DNA of 64,000 nucleotides from Pedobacter sp. D749 (GTDB taxonomy: Bacteria; Bacteroidota; Bacteroidia; Sphingobacteriales; Sphingobacteriaceae), in assembly GCF_019317285.1 (NCBI RefSeq), contig NZ_CP079218.1, forward strand, positions 372,001 through 436,000, read 5' to 3'. Positions 55,443-63,957 of the stretch are shown piece after piece; position 1 is the first letter of the stretch; each line of letters begins with the position of its first letter. The notes below the pieces were generated by a model. That model was given only the letters and a program-made list of their open reading frames with translations, was not told the DNA's origin and made no database searches. The position numbers were made by a program, and so were the translations under genes.

Positions 55443-56411
55443 TTAGGTTTGGTCAATCCAGTTATCTCTCAATACAAGATTCCTCATTTGATGTCTGGTT
55501 ATCAACTTAATGTCGTAAGCAATGCGGTTTTTGTGGTAAAAAGCCTGGGCCATTGTAATTCTCCAATTATCTTTGGCTCTTATGAAGTGCCAAGGTGTAG
55601 CTAAAGATTTATATAAGACAGCAATAAAATTATTCAAAATGTTATTGAATAGTTTTGAATTGCTCAACCCATTGGCAGCCCTGTAAATTGTAAAACTATC
55701 GCAGTTAGCCTGGTTTGCGAATCTTTTATTTATATAACTTTGCGTCATTCTGCTTTTTGGAATAATATGGTTAATGACAGATAAACCATTGTATGCTTGC
55801 AGATAACCCAGATCAAGAAGTTTTATGGATAGCCCTGTTTCTCCATCACCTATCCATTCGCCTTTGGTGTTTTCTGGATTAAAGCCTCCGGCCTTTATTA
55901 TTGCCTCTTTTAAAATTGCTTCATGACAGCTAAAAATATTAATCATTTGATCGGAAATGATTAAAGGAGTTTCATCTAAATTGAGGCTTAAGTAAGAATT
56001 TAGGCAATATTTTAGTACCCAGTCTGGAGGATGAATATCCCATTTTGGCAATACCCGTCCACTTACCACTGCAATTTTATCATTCAGTTCGAAAGTTTGA
56101 ACCAGGTTCGTTAACAAATCAGGTTCCGCAATCATGTCGTCATCTGTATAATATAATACTTCACCTTTTGCGTATTTTATTGCCGAATTACGTGCATAAT
56201 GAACACCTTGCCTTGGTTCCTCGAAATATTTTATTATTGGATATTTTTCAGACAATTCTTTTACTACCGCTAATGTATTGTCTGTTGAGTTATTATCAAT
56301 TACAATAATTTCGAGCATATTGGGATAGTTTTGTATTACAAAGCTTTCCAGGGTTAATTTTATGAAGAAATCTCTATTATAGGTAGGAATAATAACGGAA
56401 ACAGTTTTCAT
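55443..56411 (-). CDS. Family 2 glycosyltransferase
   Basis: A 322-residue GT-A enzyme with VSVIIPTYNRDFFIKLTLES, EIIVIDNNSTDNTLAVVKEL, GVHYARNSAIKYAKGEVLY and YYTDDDMIAEP as the metal site. WVLKYCLNSYLSLNLDE and EWIGDGETGLSIKLLDLG fill the acceptor half. It lies 29 bases after the GT11 gene and just before the decayed stretch. Donor unknown. Confidence 0.92.
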   Translation of the reverse strand: MKTVSVIIPTYNRDFFIKLTLESFVIQNYPNMLEIIVIDNNSTDNTLAVVKELSEKYPIIKYFEEPRQGVHYARNSAIKYAKGEVLYYTDDDMIAEPDLLTNLVQTFELNDKIAVVSGRVLPKWDIHPPDWVLKYCLNSYLSLNLDETPLIISDQMINIFSCHEAILKEAIIKAGGFNPENTKGEWIGDGETGLSIKLLDLGYLQAYNGLSVINHIIPKSRMTQSYINKRFANQANCDSFTIYRAANGLSNSKLFNNILNNFIAVLYKSLATPWHFIRAKDNWRITMAQAFYHKNRIAYDIKLITRHQMRNLVLRDNWIDQT

Positions 56412-56440
56412 TTTTTAATTTGTGTAAATATGCAAAACCA

Positions 56441-57289
56441 TTAGACCGGGATGAGATTCCAGTTATCTAATAAAATATTGCAAGGAGATTCTATTTTTCC
56501 ATAATCTGGAAACCATTTGTTTGGTGCATACACAGTTGCATTTTTAACATTTAAATAAGCCCCCCACCAACTAAAAGTACTATTGGAAATGATACAAATA
56601 TCTGCCTGCATTAAAAACTGAAAATCGATAATTTCCGTTGATCGGGAAATATATTTTTTATTCAGGTATCCAAATTCGGACTCTAAAAAATCTGTATCGT
56701 CGCTAATTAATATGTAGTAATTGTTTTCGCTTTCAATGGCCGAAATTGCATTGTGATAATATTCTGCTGGTAATTGGATGTCATAATGAAAATAGTCCGA
56801 TCGCCTAACGTGTATAACCACATATTTGTATCCTTGGGGCAAATCGTTAAATATATTTCTAAAATCTGTCTGATATTTTTCTTTAATAACTAATTTCGCT
56901 TTTATTTCTTCTTTAAAGTCAGCGAAATAATACTCCGATTGGAAAAAGCCGGTAAATAATTTCCGATCGTTCAGTTTTAAGCTCTCCAGCTGCGGTTCCA
57001 ACTGATCTGATATATATACTTCTTCATAATTTAGGATTTTTTTTAACAACGCATAAAATTTTTGTTTGAGATAAACTGAAAAAAAATCATCAAACCCTTT
57101 TAAAGAAAATATCGTTTGATCTAAGTAATAGAAGATATCTTTTGTTTGTGCAAAATATTTGGGAATAAATAAAGCTTGCAGCCTCCTGTCAAAATAAAAC
57201 TTCGAATTTAGTTTTTTAGCGGTAGCGTAGGCAAACGCATACTGGAATAACTGATTTCCTAATCTACCTTGTAATTTAATACTGATCAT
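56441..57289 (-). CDS. GT11-family alpha-1,2-fucosyltransferase
   Basis: A 282-residue enzyme with the family's three motifs: KLQGRLGNQLFQYAFAYATA at the start, YVVIHVRRSDYFHYDIQLPA in the middle (the GDP-fucose-binding H-x-R-R-x-D), and ISNSTFSWWGAYLN near the end. Bacterial members make H-type or Lewis-like fucosylated glycans. It overlaps the upstream gene (57276) by 14 bases. With the GT10 gene at 46883 it makes a fucose-bearing glycan the most likely product of this cluster. Confidence 0.93.
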   Translation of the reverse strand: MISIKLQGRLGNQLFQYAFAYATAKKLNSKFYFDRRLQALFIPKYFAQTKDIFYYLDQTIFSLKGFDDFFSVYLKQKFYALLKKILNYEEVYISDQLEPQLESLKLNDRKLFTGFFQSEYYFADFKEEIKAKLVIKEKYQTDFRNIFNDLPQGYKYVVIHVRRSDYFHYDIQLPAEYYHNAISAIESENNYYILISDDTDFLESEFGYLNKKYISRSTEIIDFQFLMQADICIISNSTFSWWGAYLNVKNATVYAPNKWFPDYGKIESPCNILLDNWNLIPV

Positions 57290-58073
57290 TTAAAGATTTT
57301 TTAAACCAAAAACAGCCACAGCCCCAATTTTGCTCATCTGCTTGTTTTTTGCTGGCATTTCTAATCATACCAATATTTTCAAATTTATCAGGGATCAGAG
57401 AAAACTCAATAAGTTCGAGTTTTGAAAAGTAAGAGATAATCTGATCATATGCGTAAATCCGGTGTGCGTTAAATGCTATTTTAGCTTTGCCAATCGGAGT
57501 AACTATAAGTAAGTTTCCATTAACCGCCAATACCCTAATCAATTCGTTAACTGCCTTGAGGTCTCCATCATAATCAATTTCGTCTCCATATCTTCCAAGT
57601 CCAATATGCTCAAGTGTATGCATGCAAGATAAAGAGTCGATCGTATTACTTCTGAATGGCAATTGTGTTAAATCGGCATGTTTGGTATCTAGTCCCACCA
57701 GCTTAATTTCCGCAGGTCTGTAATCATAAAATTCTACGGGTATAAATGCAGATACTATGGTGCTAAAGTGTAGGATTGAAGAAATATCGACGTGTTTTTT
57801 AGGTTGGGTTTTCGCTAAAATTCTCGCTGCCCATGCAGGATGATAAGTATAGTGAGGTTCAATTTCGGTAACTGATGTTCGGTCATCTAATAATGGATAA
57901 TGATCGTAATTTTGATCGAATCTGAGATTAGTATTTCCTTCGCTCAGTCGAAAATTAACTAAGTCTGAATTAAAAGTTTCCACTTTTTTTCTAAACAATT
58001 TTCTTAAAGTGAAATAACCATACAGCTTTCCTACTGCAGTATAACGAAGTTTATTTTTAATTTTTCTTAACAA
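57276..58073 (-). CDS. DUF268-like protein, methyltransferase-like
   Basis: A 265-residue protein starting at TTG 58073; a stop lies just upstream in frame. Sequence HYTYHPAWAARILAKTQPKK, then DISSILHFSTIVSAFIPVEF, LTQLPFRSNTIDSLSCMHTL and EHIGLGRYGDEIDYDGDLKA resemble the DUF268 family, whose fold is like a SAM methyltransferase with a changed site. The end has several Cys (WGCGCFWF). The family's reaction is not known to me. It is linked to the GT11 gene. Confidence 0.8.
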   Translation of the reverse strand: MLRKIKNKLRYTAVGKLYGYFTLRKLFRKKVETFNSDLVNFRLSEGNTNLRFDQNYDHYPLLDDRTSVTEIEPHYTYHPAWAARILAKTQPKKHVDISSILHFSTIVSAFIPVEFYDYRPAEIKLVGLDTKHADLTQLPFRSNTIDSLSCMHTLEHIGLGRYGDEIDYDGDLKAVNELIRVLAVNGNLLIVTPIGKAKIAFNAHRIYAYDQIISYFSKLELIEFSLIPDKFENIGMIRNASKKQADEQNWGCGCFWFKKSLNDQY

Positions 58074-58105
58074 TTTTTTCTTTTATGATTTTTTAAGGAA
58101 ATAGT

Positions 58106-58792
58106 TTATTTTTTCCGGGTCATTATTGTTGATATTTTATGCCTGATTTTTCTAACAATTTGGTTTTTGATTGAAGGCATTGGCACTACATCGACATTTA
58201 AATCTTCTGTAGCCAGGTTTTGAAGCAGAATACTAAATTCGTGCTGGTAGGATTTTGGAACGGCCAGTATAATATCGTTGAATACATAAATTTGACGTTC
58301 GGGTGTAAGTGCTTGCATGATTTCAGCAAGATCAGGATAATCTGTTAACGCATGCGGATGATGAGGTGGGGATAAAAACAAACGAGCATCATCAATCATG
58401 ATGAACAATTTGTCGAACAGATGTTTAAACCTGTTAATGATTTCCAACTCAACTAATAAGGGGCATTGATCTTTTTCTCCAAAAGAATGGTTACCGCACC
58501 AATGTGCATCGAGCCACAAAATGGCGTTATTTACTTTTGGAAGGAGATCTGGAAGTATACTTTTTGTATCGCCAAATAAAAGATTTACATTTTCCCTTGA
58601 TTTTAGTCTTTCTTTAGTATAGTTATACCAATGTTCAGAAAATTCAATTGAATATACATTTTTGAAAACATCAGCTGACCATTCAGTAGTACCGCCTTGG
58701 TAGGTGCCGGTTTCTATAAAGTTGGTAATTTGATATTTTTCTTTTATAAATTTAACAAGCCTTTTATCAGGCCCCATTGTTATCGATCCCAT
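58106..58792 (-). CDS. Methyltransferase-like protein of unknown function
   Basis: A 228-residue protein. ITNFIETGTYQGGTTEWSAD and VYSIEFSEHWYNYTKERL resemble the SAM-binding and acidic loops of small class I methyltransferases, and NAILWLDAHWCGNHSFGEKD gives a DAH motif with an unusual Cys/His cluster. KLFIMIDDARLFLSPPHHPH follows. I expect a sugar- or glycan-modifying enzyme, possibly metal-assisted, but cannot say more. It starts on the heels of the ABC ATPase gene (one base apart). Confidence 0.7.
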   Translation of the reverse strand: MGSITMGPDKRLVKFIKEKYQITNFIETGTYQGGTTEWSADVFKNVYSIEFSEHWYNYTKERLKSRENVNLLFGDTKSILPDLLPKVNNAILWLDAHWCGNHSFGEKDQCPLLVELEIINRFKHLFDKLFIMIDDARLFLSPPHHPHALTDYPDLAEIMQALTPERQIYVFNDIILAVPKSYQHEFSILLQNLATEDLNVDVVPMPSIKNQIVRKIRHKISTIMTRKK

Positions 58793-58793
58793 T

Positions 58794-60065
58794 TCATTTT
58801 TCTAATTTCCAGTTAAATTTTTTTGCGAGAATCCCTGGCCTCTTTTCCGTCCAAAAGTTTGAAAAATCAAAACCGCCATTAATTTCAAAATATATTCTAT
58901 CATTGTTATTATCGGGATCTATAATCCAAAACTGGTTGAATATTGCAACACCTAGGGAAATGTAGTATTTTCCCTCGTTCAACAAATAAGGAGTAATGGA
59001 CGTTGTGAGTTTGATTTTGCCTTTTGGAAAGTTATTTTGAGTAATTGTGTCTGTGTGAAATGACCATAATAGATTATTGCCATCAGCATCATACAAGGAA
59101 AATCCTATTTGCAACGAGCTATTAGGTTCCAAAACTTCTCCCAGAATAGAAATTTCAACTTCTTCTTTCAGGCTATATGAAGTTTTTTTAGTATTTATCA
59201 TCAAGGGTATGAAATATTGATTTTTGTATTTTTTGCCATCAATATTAAGGCTGTTTGACAATTCTCTATCTTCTGTAGTCAGGTATTTATTAATAACTTC
59301 AGACATATCATCCGACTTGTAACTCACAAGACCGTTTTTAAGTACTATTCCACTGTTGCAAAGTTGCTTTACCGCACCCATATTATGACTCACAAAAAGT
59401 ACCGTCCTGCCTTCTCCTTTACTCACCTCACCCATTTTGCCTAAACATTTCTTTTGAAACTCAGCATCGCCTACTGCTAATACTTCATCTACAATTAATA
59501 TTTCGCTTTCTAAATGTGCTGCAACAGCAAAAGCCAGGCGAACATACATACCGGAGCTATACCTTTTTACCGGTGTATCTAAATAACGCTCTATCCCTGC
59601 AAAATCTACAATTTCATCTAGTTTGCGATGTATTTCCTTTTTACGCATACCCAAAATAGCACCATTGAGAAATATGTTTTCACGGCCACTGAGTTCGGGA
59701 TGAAAGCCTGTTCCAACTTCAAGTAAACTCGCTATCCGTCCTTTACCCGAAATTTTGCCGGCAGTAGGAGCGGTTACTTTACTTAATATTTTGAGCAATG
59801 TACTTTTTCCAGCTCCATTTCGGCCAATAATGCCAACAGCATCGCCTTGTTCAATCTCAAAATTAATATCCTTTAAACTCCACACTACATCACTCGCACT
59901 TTTCGTATTTTGATCATTGCTTTCACCGATACGTAGAAAAGGATCTTCTTTGCCCCGAATACGGGCGTACCAACGCTCTAAATCGCGGCTGATCGTTCCG
60001 GTTCCAATCTGTCCTAACTGATAAGCTTTGCTTAAATTTTCTACTTTTATCGCAATGTCAGACAT
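58794..60065 (-). CDS. wzt: ABC transporter ATP-binding protein with Wzt-like C-terminal domain
   Basis: A 423-residue ATPase of a polysaccharide exporter. It has GRNGAGKST (Walker A, residues 81-89), the signature YSSGMYVRLAFAVA, LIVDEVLAVGD (Walker B) and FVSHNMGAVKQL (switch His). After about residue 260 a beta-rich domain (YSLKEEVEISILGEVLEPNS, GFSLYDADGNNLLWS) is present, as in Wzt, where it binds the end of the O-polysaccharide chain. That suggests length- or end-modification-dependent export. It lies 58 bases after the permease gene. Confidence 0.93.
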   Translation of the reverse strand: MSDIAIKVENLSKAYQLGQIGTGTISRDLERWYARIRGKEDPFLRIGESNDQNTKSASDVVWSLKDINFEIEQGDAVGIIGRNGAGKSTLLKILSKVTAPTAGKISGKGRIASLLEVGTGFHPELSGRENIFLNGAILGMRKKEIHRKLDEIVDFAGIERYLDTPVKRYSSGMYVRLAFAVAAHLESEILIVDEVLAVGDAEFQKKCLGKMGEVSKGEGRTVLFVSHNMGAVKQLCNSGIVLKNGLVSYKSDDMSEVINKYLTTEDRELSNSLNIDGKKYKNQYFIPLMINTKKTSYSLKEEVEISILGEVLEPNSSLQIGFSLYDADGNNLLWSFHTDTITQNNFPKGKIKLTTSITPYLLNEGKYYISLGVAIFNQFWIIDPDNNNDRIYFEINGGFDFSNFWTEKRPGILAKKFNWKLEK

Positions 60066-60123
60066 TTAAAATATGCTTAAAATTACGCTTTCCATTATTC
60101 ATATTATACCTTCCATTTCCCAT

Positions 60124-60993
60124 CTAAACTGTATCAACGAAATTCCGTTCCACTTTGTTAAAAATTATAGTACCAACAATAAGCAGGATTAATGTAACAA
60201 TCATTGAGTAAGCTAAACTAAACCAGCTAAAACTCCCTTCGCCCAAAAAGCCATACCTAAAAGTTTCAATAATTGGGGTCATGGGATTATATTTAATGAT
60301 CCAGGCATAGGTTGGGTATTTTTTGATGGCTTCGGATAGGGGATAGATTACTGTGGTAGCATACATCAGTAACTGTACCCCAAAGCCAATCAGGAAAGCC
60401 AGATCCCTATACTTTGTTGTCATCGCAGAAATGATCATGCCTGCCCCCAAACCCAATAAAGCCATTAATAATACAATAACCGGAAACAGGGAAATTGCCC
60501 AACTGATGTTGAAACTGGCGCCGATGAAATAATAATAAGCCATTAAGACGAGGAACAGAAGCATCTGTACTCCAAAACGAACCAGGTTACTCACTACTAT
60601 GCTCAAAGGCATAATTAATCTGGGGAAGTAGACTTTGCCAAAAATACCTGCATTATCTCTGAAAACAGAAGATGTTTTGGTTAAACAATCTGCAAAATAG
60701 TTCCAGGCGGTAATGCCTGCCATATAAAAAAGCGGTTTAGGTAATCCATCTGTTGATATGCCGGCTAAATTGCCAAATATAAAGGTAAAGATGATAGTGG
60801 TAAACAATGGTTGAATAAAAAACCAGAGTGGGCCTAAAATAGTCTGTTTATAAAAAGAAACGAAATCCCTTCTCACCAATAGTATCAACAAATCCCGGTA
60901 CGCCCAAACCTCATTTAGCTTTAGATCGAGCAAAGATGATTTTGCCTCAATCGTCCACTTTTGTTCTTCTTTAGAAATATTGGGGCTATCCAT
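60124..60993 (-). CDS. wzm: ABC transporter permease for polysaccharide export
   Basis: A 289-residue membrane protein with about six helices of the ABC-2 type (FISFYKQTILGPLWFFIQPLF and TAWNYFADCLTKTSSVFRDN in the first half, SLFPVIVLLMALLGLGAGMI in the middle). The FYKQTILGPLWF phrase, with the preceding amphipathic YRDLLILLVRRDF, matches the Wzm/TagG group. It pairs with the ATPase gene downstream and would move undecaprenyl-linked glycan across the inner membrane. It is 5 bases after the GT4 gene. Confidence 0.92.
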   Translation of the reverse strand: MDSPNISKEEQKWTIEAKSSLLDLKLNEVWAYRDLLILLVRRDFVSFYKQTILGPLWFFIQPLFTTIIFTFIFGNLAGISTDGLPKPLFYMAGITAWNYFADCLTKTSSVFRDNAGIFGKVYFPRLIMPLSIVVSNLVRFGVQMLLFLVLMAYYYFIGASFNISWAISLFPVIVLLMALLGLGAGMIISAMTTKYRDLAFLIGFGVQLLMYATTVIYPLSEAIKKYPTYAWIIKYNPMTPIIETFRYGFLGEGSFSWFSLAYSMIVTLILLIVGTIIFNKVERNFVDTV

Positions 60994-60998
60994 TAATT

Positions 60999-62156
60999 TT
61001 ATTGTTGCTGATTTATTTTGAATGCAGGACTGATTGTCCCATTTAAAAGCAAGTTTTTTATCGATTGAAGATAAGGATCATATCCAAATGCCTCTATGCA
61101 TTTTTTTTGAAGGTTTTTTTTCTCGTTGTCGGTTTGATTATGACTTAATAAATTGCAGATACTGGCTAAAATTTCTTCCTGATTATCAGGATCAACTAAA
61201 ATACCAAGCGTTCCGCCTTTAAGTGCATCTACACTGCCATCTTTATTGCCTGCAATAACCCTCAGGCCGCTGGCTAATGCCTCTATAAATACAATGCCGA
61301 AGCCTTCTTTTTTACTGGGTAGGATAAACATGTCAGACAGTAAAAAGTGTTCAGTAAGTTCGGTTTCATCAATAAAACCTACCATCCTGATATATTCTTG
61401 AAGCTGGTTCTTTGCAATTAAATCTTCTAATCGATTCTTTTCCTCCACATCCCATTTTCCACCCAGCAGGTAAACCAGGTTTGGGTATTTTTCCAATAGT
61501 TGTGGAAATAGCTTAATAGTGTGGTCGTATCCTTTATACTTTTCCGAAGAGGATAACCTGGATAATGAGAACAGAATTAAGTTTTTATCATCTAAATGAT
61601 ATCGATCCAATAAACGCTGTGGTTTTTCGAACCCGGTAGACAGGTGATAAAAAGGATCCAGACAATTGTTTAATATTTCAATGCGATCTTCGGGAATATG
61701 ATGCATTTCCATAATTTTACCTGCTGTAAAATGACTGACACATATAATTTTATCCAATTGGTTTAATATTTTGAGCTTGGAGTTGGGTAACTTTCTCCAA
61801 ATTTCTACGCCATGCGCCAATAAATATATCTTTTTATGGGGATGTATTTTCCTGATGAAATAAACGATGCTGATTAAGTGGATATGGCTCAATAAAATCA
61901 CATTGGCTTTTAATCCACTTAAAAAAGATTGCAGCACGAATCGCTCCCTGTTTCCGTTAAAACCATAGAACTGGTGTTTGCTTAGGTATCTCGAATCGCG
62001 GTCAGTATTTTTATCGTACATCGAGTATACGGTAGACTGAACAATTTCCTCCTCGCTCAGGTCGTATAAAACACGTGATAAACTTCGGCATACTTTTTCA
62101 ATGCCGCCAGTTAAACTAAAAGTTCTAAGTGTTAAAAATAAAACTTTAACTGACAT
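60999..62156 (-). CDS. GT4-type glycosyltransferase
   Basis: A 385-residue GT-B enzyme. I start it at the ATG 62156 (MSVKVLFLTLRTFSLTGG), inside the end of asnB (11-base overlap); an ATG 18 codons earlier (62210) is less likely. The sugar-binding half has LFSLSRLSSSEKYKGYDHTI, LLGGKWDVEEKNRLEDLI, SDMFILPSKKEGFGIVFIEA and ALASGLRVIAGNKDGSVDAL. The KEGFGIVFIEALASG motif holds the E-x7-E. It is a good GT4 member. It lies directly before the ABC permease gene. Confidence 0.92.
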   Translation of the reverse strand: MSVKVLFLTLRTFSLTGGIEKVCRSLSRVLYDLSEEEIVQSTVYSMYDKNTDRDSRYLSKHQFYGFNGNRERFVLQSFLSGLKANVILLSHIHLISIVYFIRKIHPHKKIYLLAHGVEIWRKLPNSKLKILNQLDKIICVSHFTAGKIMEMHHIPEDRIEILNNCLDPFYHLSTGFEKPQRLLDRYHLDDKNLILFSLSRLSSSEKYKGYDHTIKLFPQLLEKYPNLVYLLGGKWDVEEKNRLEDLIAKNQLQEYIRMVGFIDETELTEHFLLSDMFILPSKKEGFGIVFIEALASGLRVIAGNKDGSVDALKGGTLGILVDPDNQEEILASICNLLSHNQTDNEKKNLQKKCIEAFGYDPYLQSIKNLLLNGTISPAFKINQQQ

Positions 62157-63933
62157 GGTAAGTTTGGTATAAAGCCAGGGCTGAGCTCCAGTGTAGTTTG
62201 TTTTCTCCAAAACTTTTTATGAGCGATTTTGCCCGTTTATTTTGGTATCGTGATGGATCGGCAATATCGCGATTTTTTCTCATCCACTCCTGAAAAGGGA
62301 AAGTAAAACCCATTTTCGATCTTTTCCATGTTTCTGTCGGCAAATCCTCCTTGTATGCTTCTACCAAAAGTTTCTTTTTTTGTTTGTAACTGAACTTGAT
62401 ATCTGTTGAAATGGAAAGAACCAAATTTACAAAATTACGGTCGAGAAACGGAACCCTCACCTCAACACCATGGCTCATGCTCATAAAGTCGGTATCCTTT
62501 AATAACTGGTTTTGCATGTACATGTTAAATTCAAACCAACTTGCACGGGTTTCGTTACTGGTTCTCTTTATTGCAGGATGAAGAGGGATATTTTCCAGGC
62601 AATTGATAATCTCTGTCATATCAATGTCTAATAATTCAGCGATTACATCGGGTGAATAAACGCCTCTCAAGCATAGATATTCGCCAATAGGAGAATTTAA
62701 ACTAAGGTAGTATAGTCTTTTAAACCTGGTATTATTGGAGAAACGCATGTTTCTTAAAACACTTTTACTTAACCAATTTAAGTCTTGTATCTTATAAATC
62801 CGGTCAAAAGAAGGGTATCCTCCAAAAAGCTCGTCGGCACCTAACCCTGACAGCACTACTTTTATCCCTTGTTCTTTAGCTGTTTTACATACAAACCAGG
62901 TATTGATCCCGTCATTTGTGGGTTGATCCATATCGGCTAGAATGGTTTCAAAATGCTGTAAGAAGTCGCGGTAGGTAATCAGCTGTTCGATCTTTTTGAC
63001 GTTTATTTTTTGAAGCAAACTATTCCTTTGTTTTTTTTCGGAAAAGTCTATTTCGTTAAAATTTGCCGAAATACTATGTAACTGTTTGTTGTTGAATTGA
63101 TTGGCCAGCATCGTAATAATACTCGAATCCAGACCACCACTAAACAGTACACCAATATCAACATCAGAAATCATCTGCTGCTTAATCGAAAGGCTAAGTT
63201 GTTCGCGGATTCTTTCTATGGCATGGGATTCGTTTTTAATATTAGAAGAACTTTCGAATTCATGATAAGATTGAATGAAGTGTTCAGCACTTCGCATGTT
63301 ATATTTCAGAAAACAACCTTTACCGAGGCTAAACACATCTTTTAGTGTGGTATAAGGTTCAGGGATATGACCAAAAGCAAGGTAGTAAATTCGCCAGTTA
63401 TCATTTTCCTGGTTGATATCGGCGTGTTTGAAAGCCTTTACTTCTGACGCAAAGGTTAAAGTTTCCTTATCAAAATGATAATACAAGGGTTTGATTCCGT
63501 TTTGATCGCGGACCAGATAGATACATTGTTTCCGTTTGTCAAAAATGCAGAAGGCAAAAAGTCCGTCTAGTTTTTCAAATGCGGCTTCTCCCCAGTGTTG
63601 ATAGGCATATAGGATTACCTCAGTGTCTGTTTGGCTTTTAAATACATAACCCAAATTAATTAATTCAGTTCTGATTTGGCGATAATTATAAATTTCACCA
63701 TTATACGTAATGACCAGGTCTCCGTTGTGACTTATCATTGGCTGGTGCCCACTTGAGCTCAAATCTAAAATAGCCAGCCTACGGTTACCTAAACATAATG
63801 GCATTTTGTCAATAGCATAAATACCTCGATCATCAGGGCCTCCATGCTGCATACTATCGCACATGGCCTTCACCTGTTGATTGACTTGTTCGAACGATTT
63901 TTTGCTATTGATGATGCCTGCTATTCGACACAT
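62146..63933 (-). CDS. asnB: Asparagine synthase (glutamine-hydrolysing)
   Basis: A 595-residue two-domain enzyme. Cys2 (MCRIAGI) is the nucleophile of the N-terminal glutaminase, with MQHGGPDDRG, GNRRLAILDLSSSGHQPM and YNGEIYNY nearby. The C-terminal synthase has the ATP loop VLFSGGLDSSI and SGLGADELFGGYPSFDR. It makes Asn, or amidates a sugar acid, with ammonia from glutamine. AsnB-like proteins are common in capsule clusters, where amidation of uronic acid groups is suspected. It is the first complete gene of the array, followed by a GT4 with 11-base overlap. Confidence 0.93.
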   Translation of the reverse strand: MCRIAGIINSKKSFEQVNQQVKAMCDSMQHGGPDDRGIYAIDKMPLCLGNRRLAILDLSSSGHQPMISHNGDLVITYNGEIYNYRQIRTELINLGYVFKSQTDTEVILYAYQHWGEAAFEKLDGLFAFCIFDKRKQCIYLVRDQNGIKPLYYHFDKETLTFASEVKAFKHADINQENDNWRIYYLAFGHIPEPYTTLKDVFSLGKGCFLKYNMRSAEHFIQSYHEFESSSNIKNESHAIERIREQLSLSIKQQMISDVDIGVLFSGGLDSSIITMLANQFNNKQLHSISANFNEIDFSEKKQRNSLLQKINVKKIEQLITYRDFLQHFETILADMDQPTNDGINTWFVCKTAKEQGIKVVLSGLGADELFGGYPSFDRIYKIQDLNWLSKSVLRNMRFSNNTRFKRLYYLSLNSPIGEYLCLRGVYSPDVIAELLDIDMTEIINCLENIPLHPAIKRTSNETRASWFEFNMYMQNQLLKDTDFMSMSHGVEVRVPFLDRNFVNLVLSISTDIKFSYKQKKKLLVEAYKEDLPTETWKRSKMGFTFPFQEWMRKNRDIADPSRYQNKRAKSLIKSFGENKLHWSSALALYQTYHVS

Positions 63934-63957
63934 TGGCTTTTTATTTTAAAAAACAGG

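Noticed and set aside
33597..63933. Exosortase substrate protein within the cluster
   Set aside because: I looked for a secreted protein with a C-terminal motif, helix and Arg-rich tail; none of the genes in this array has one.
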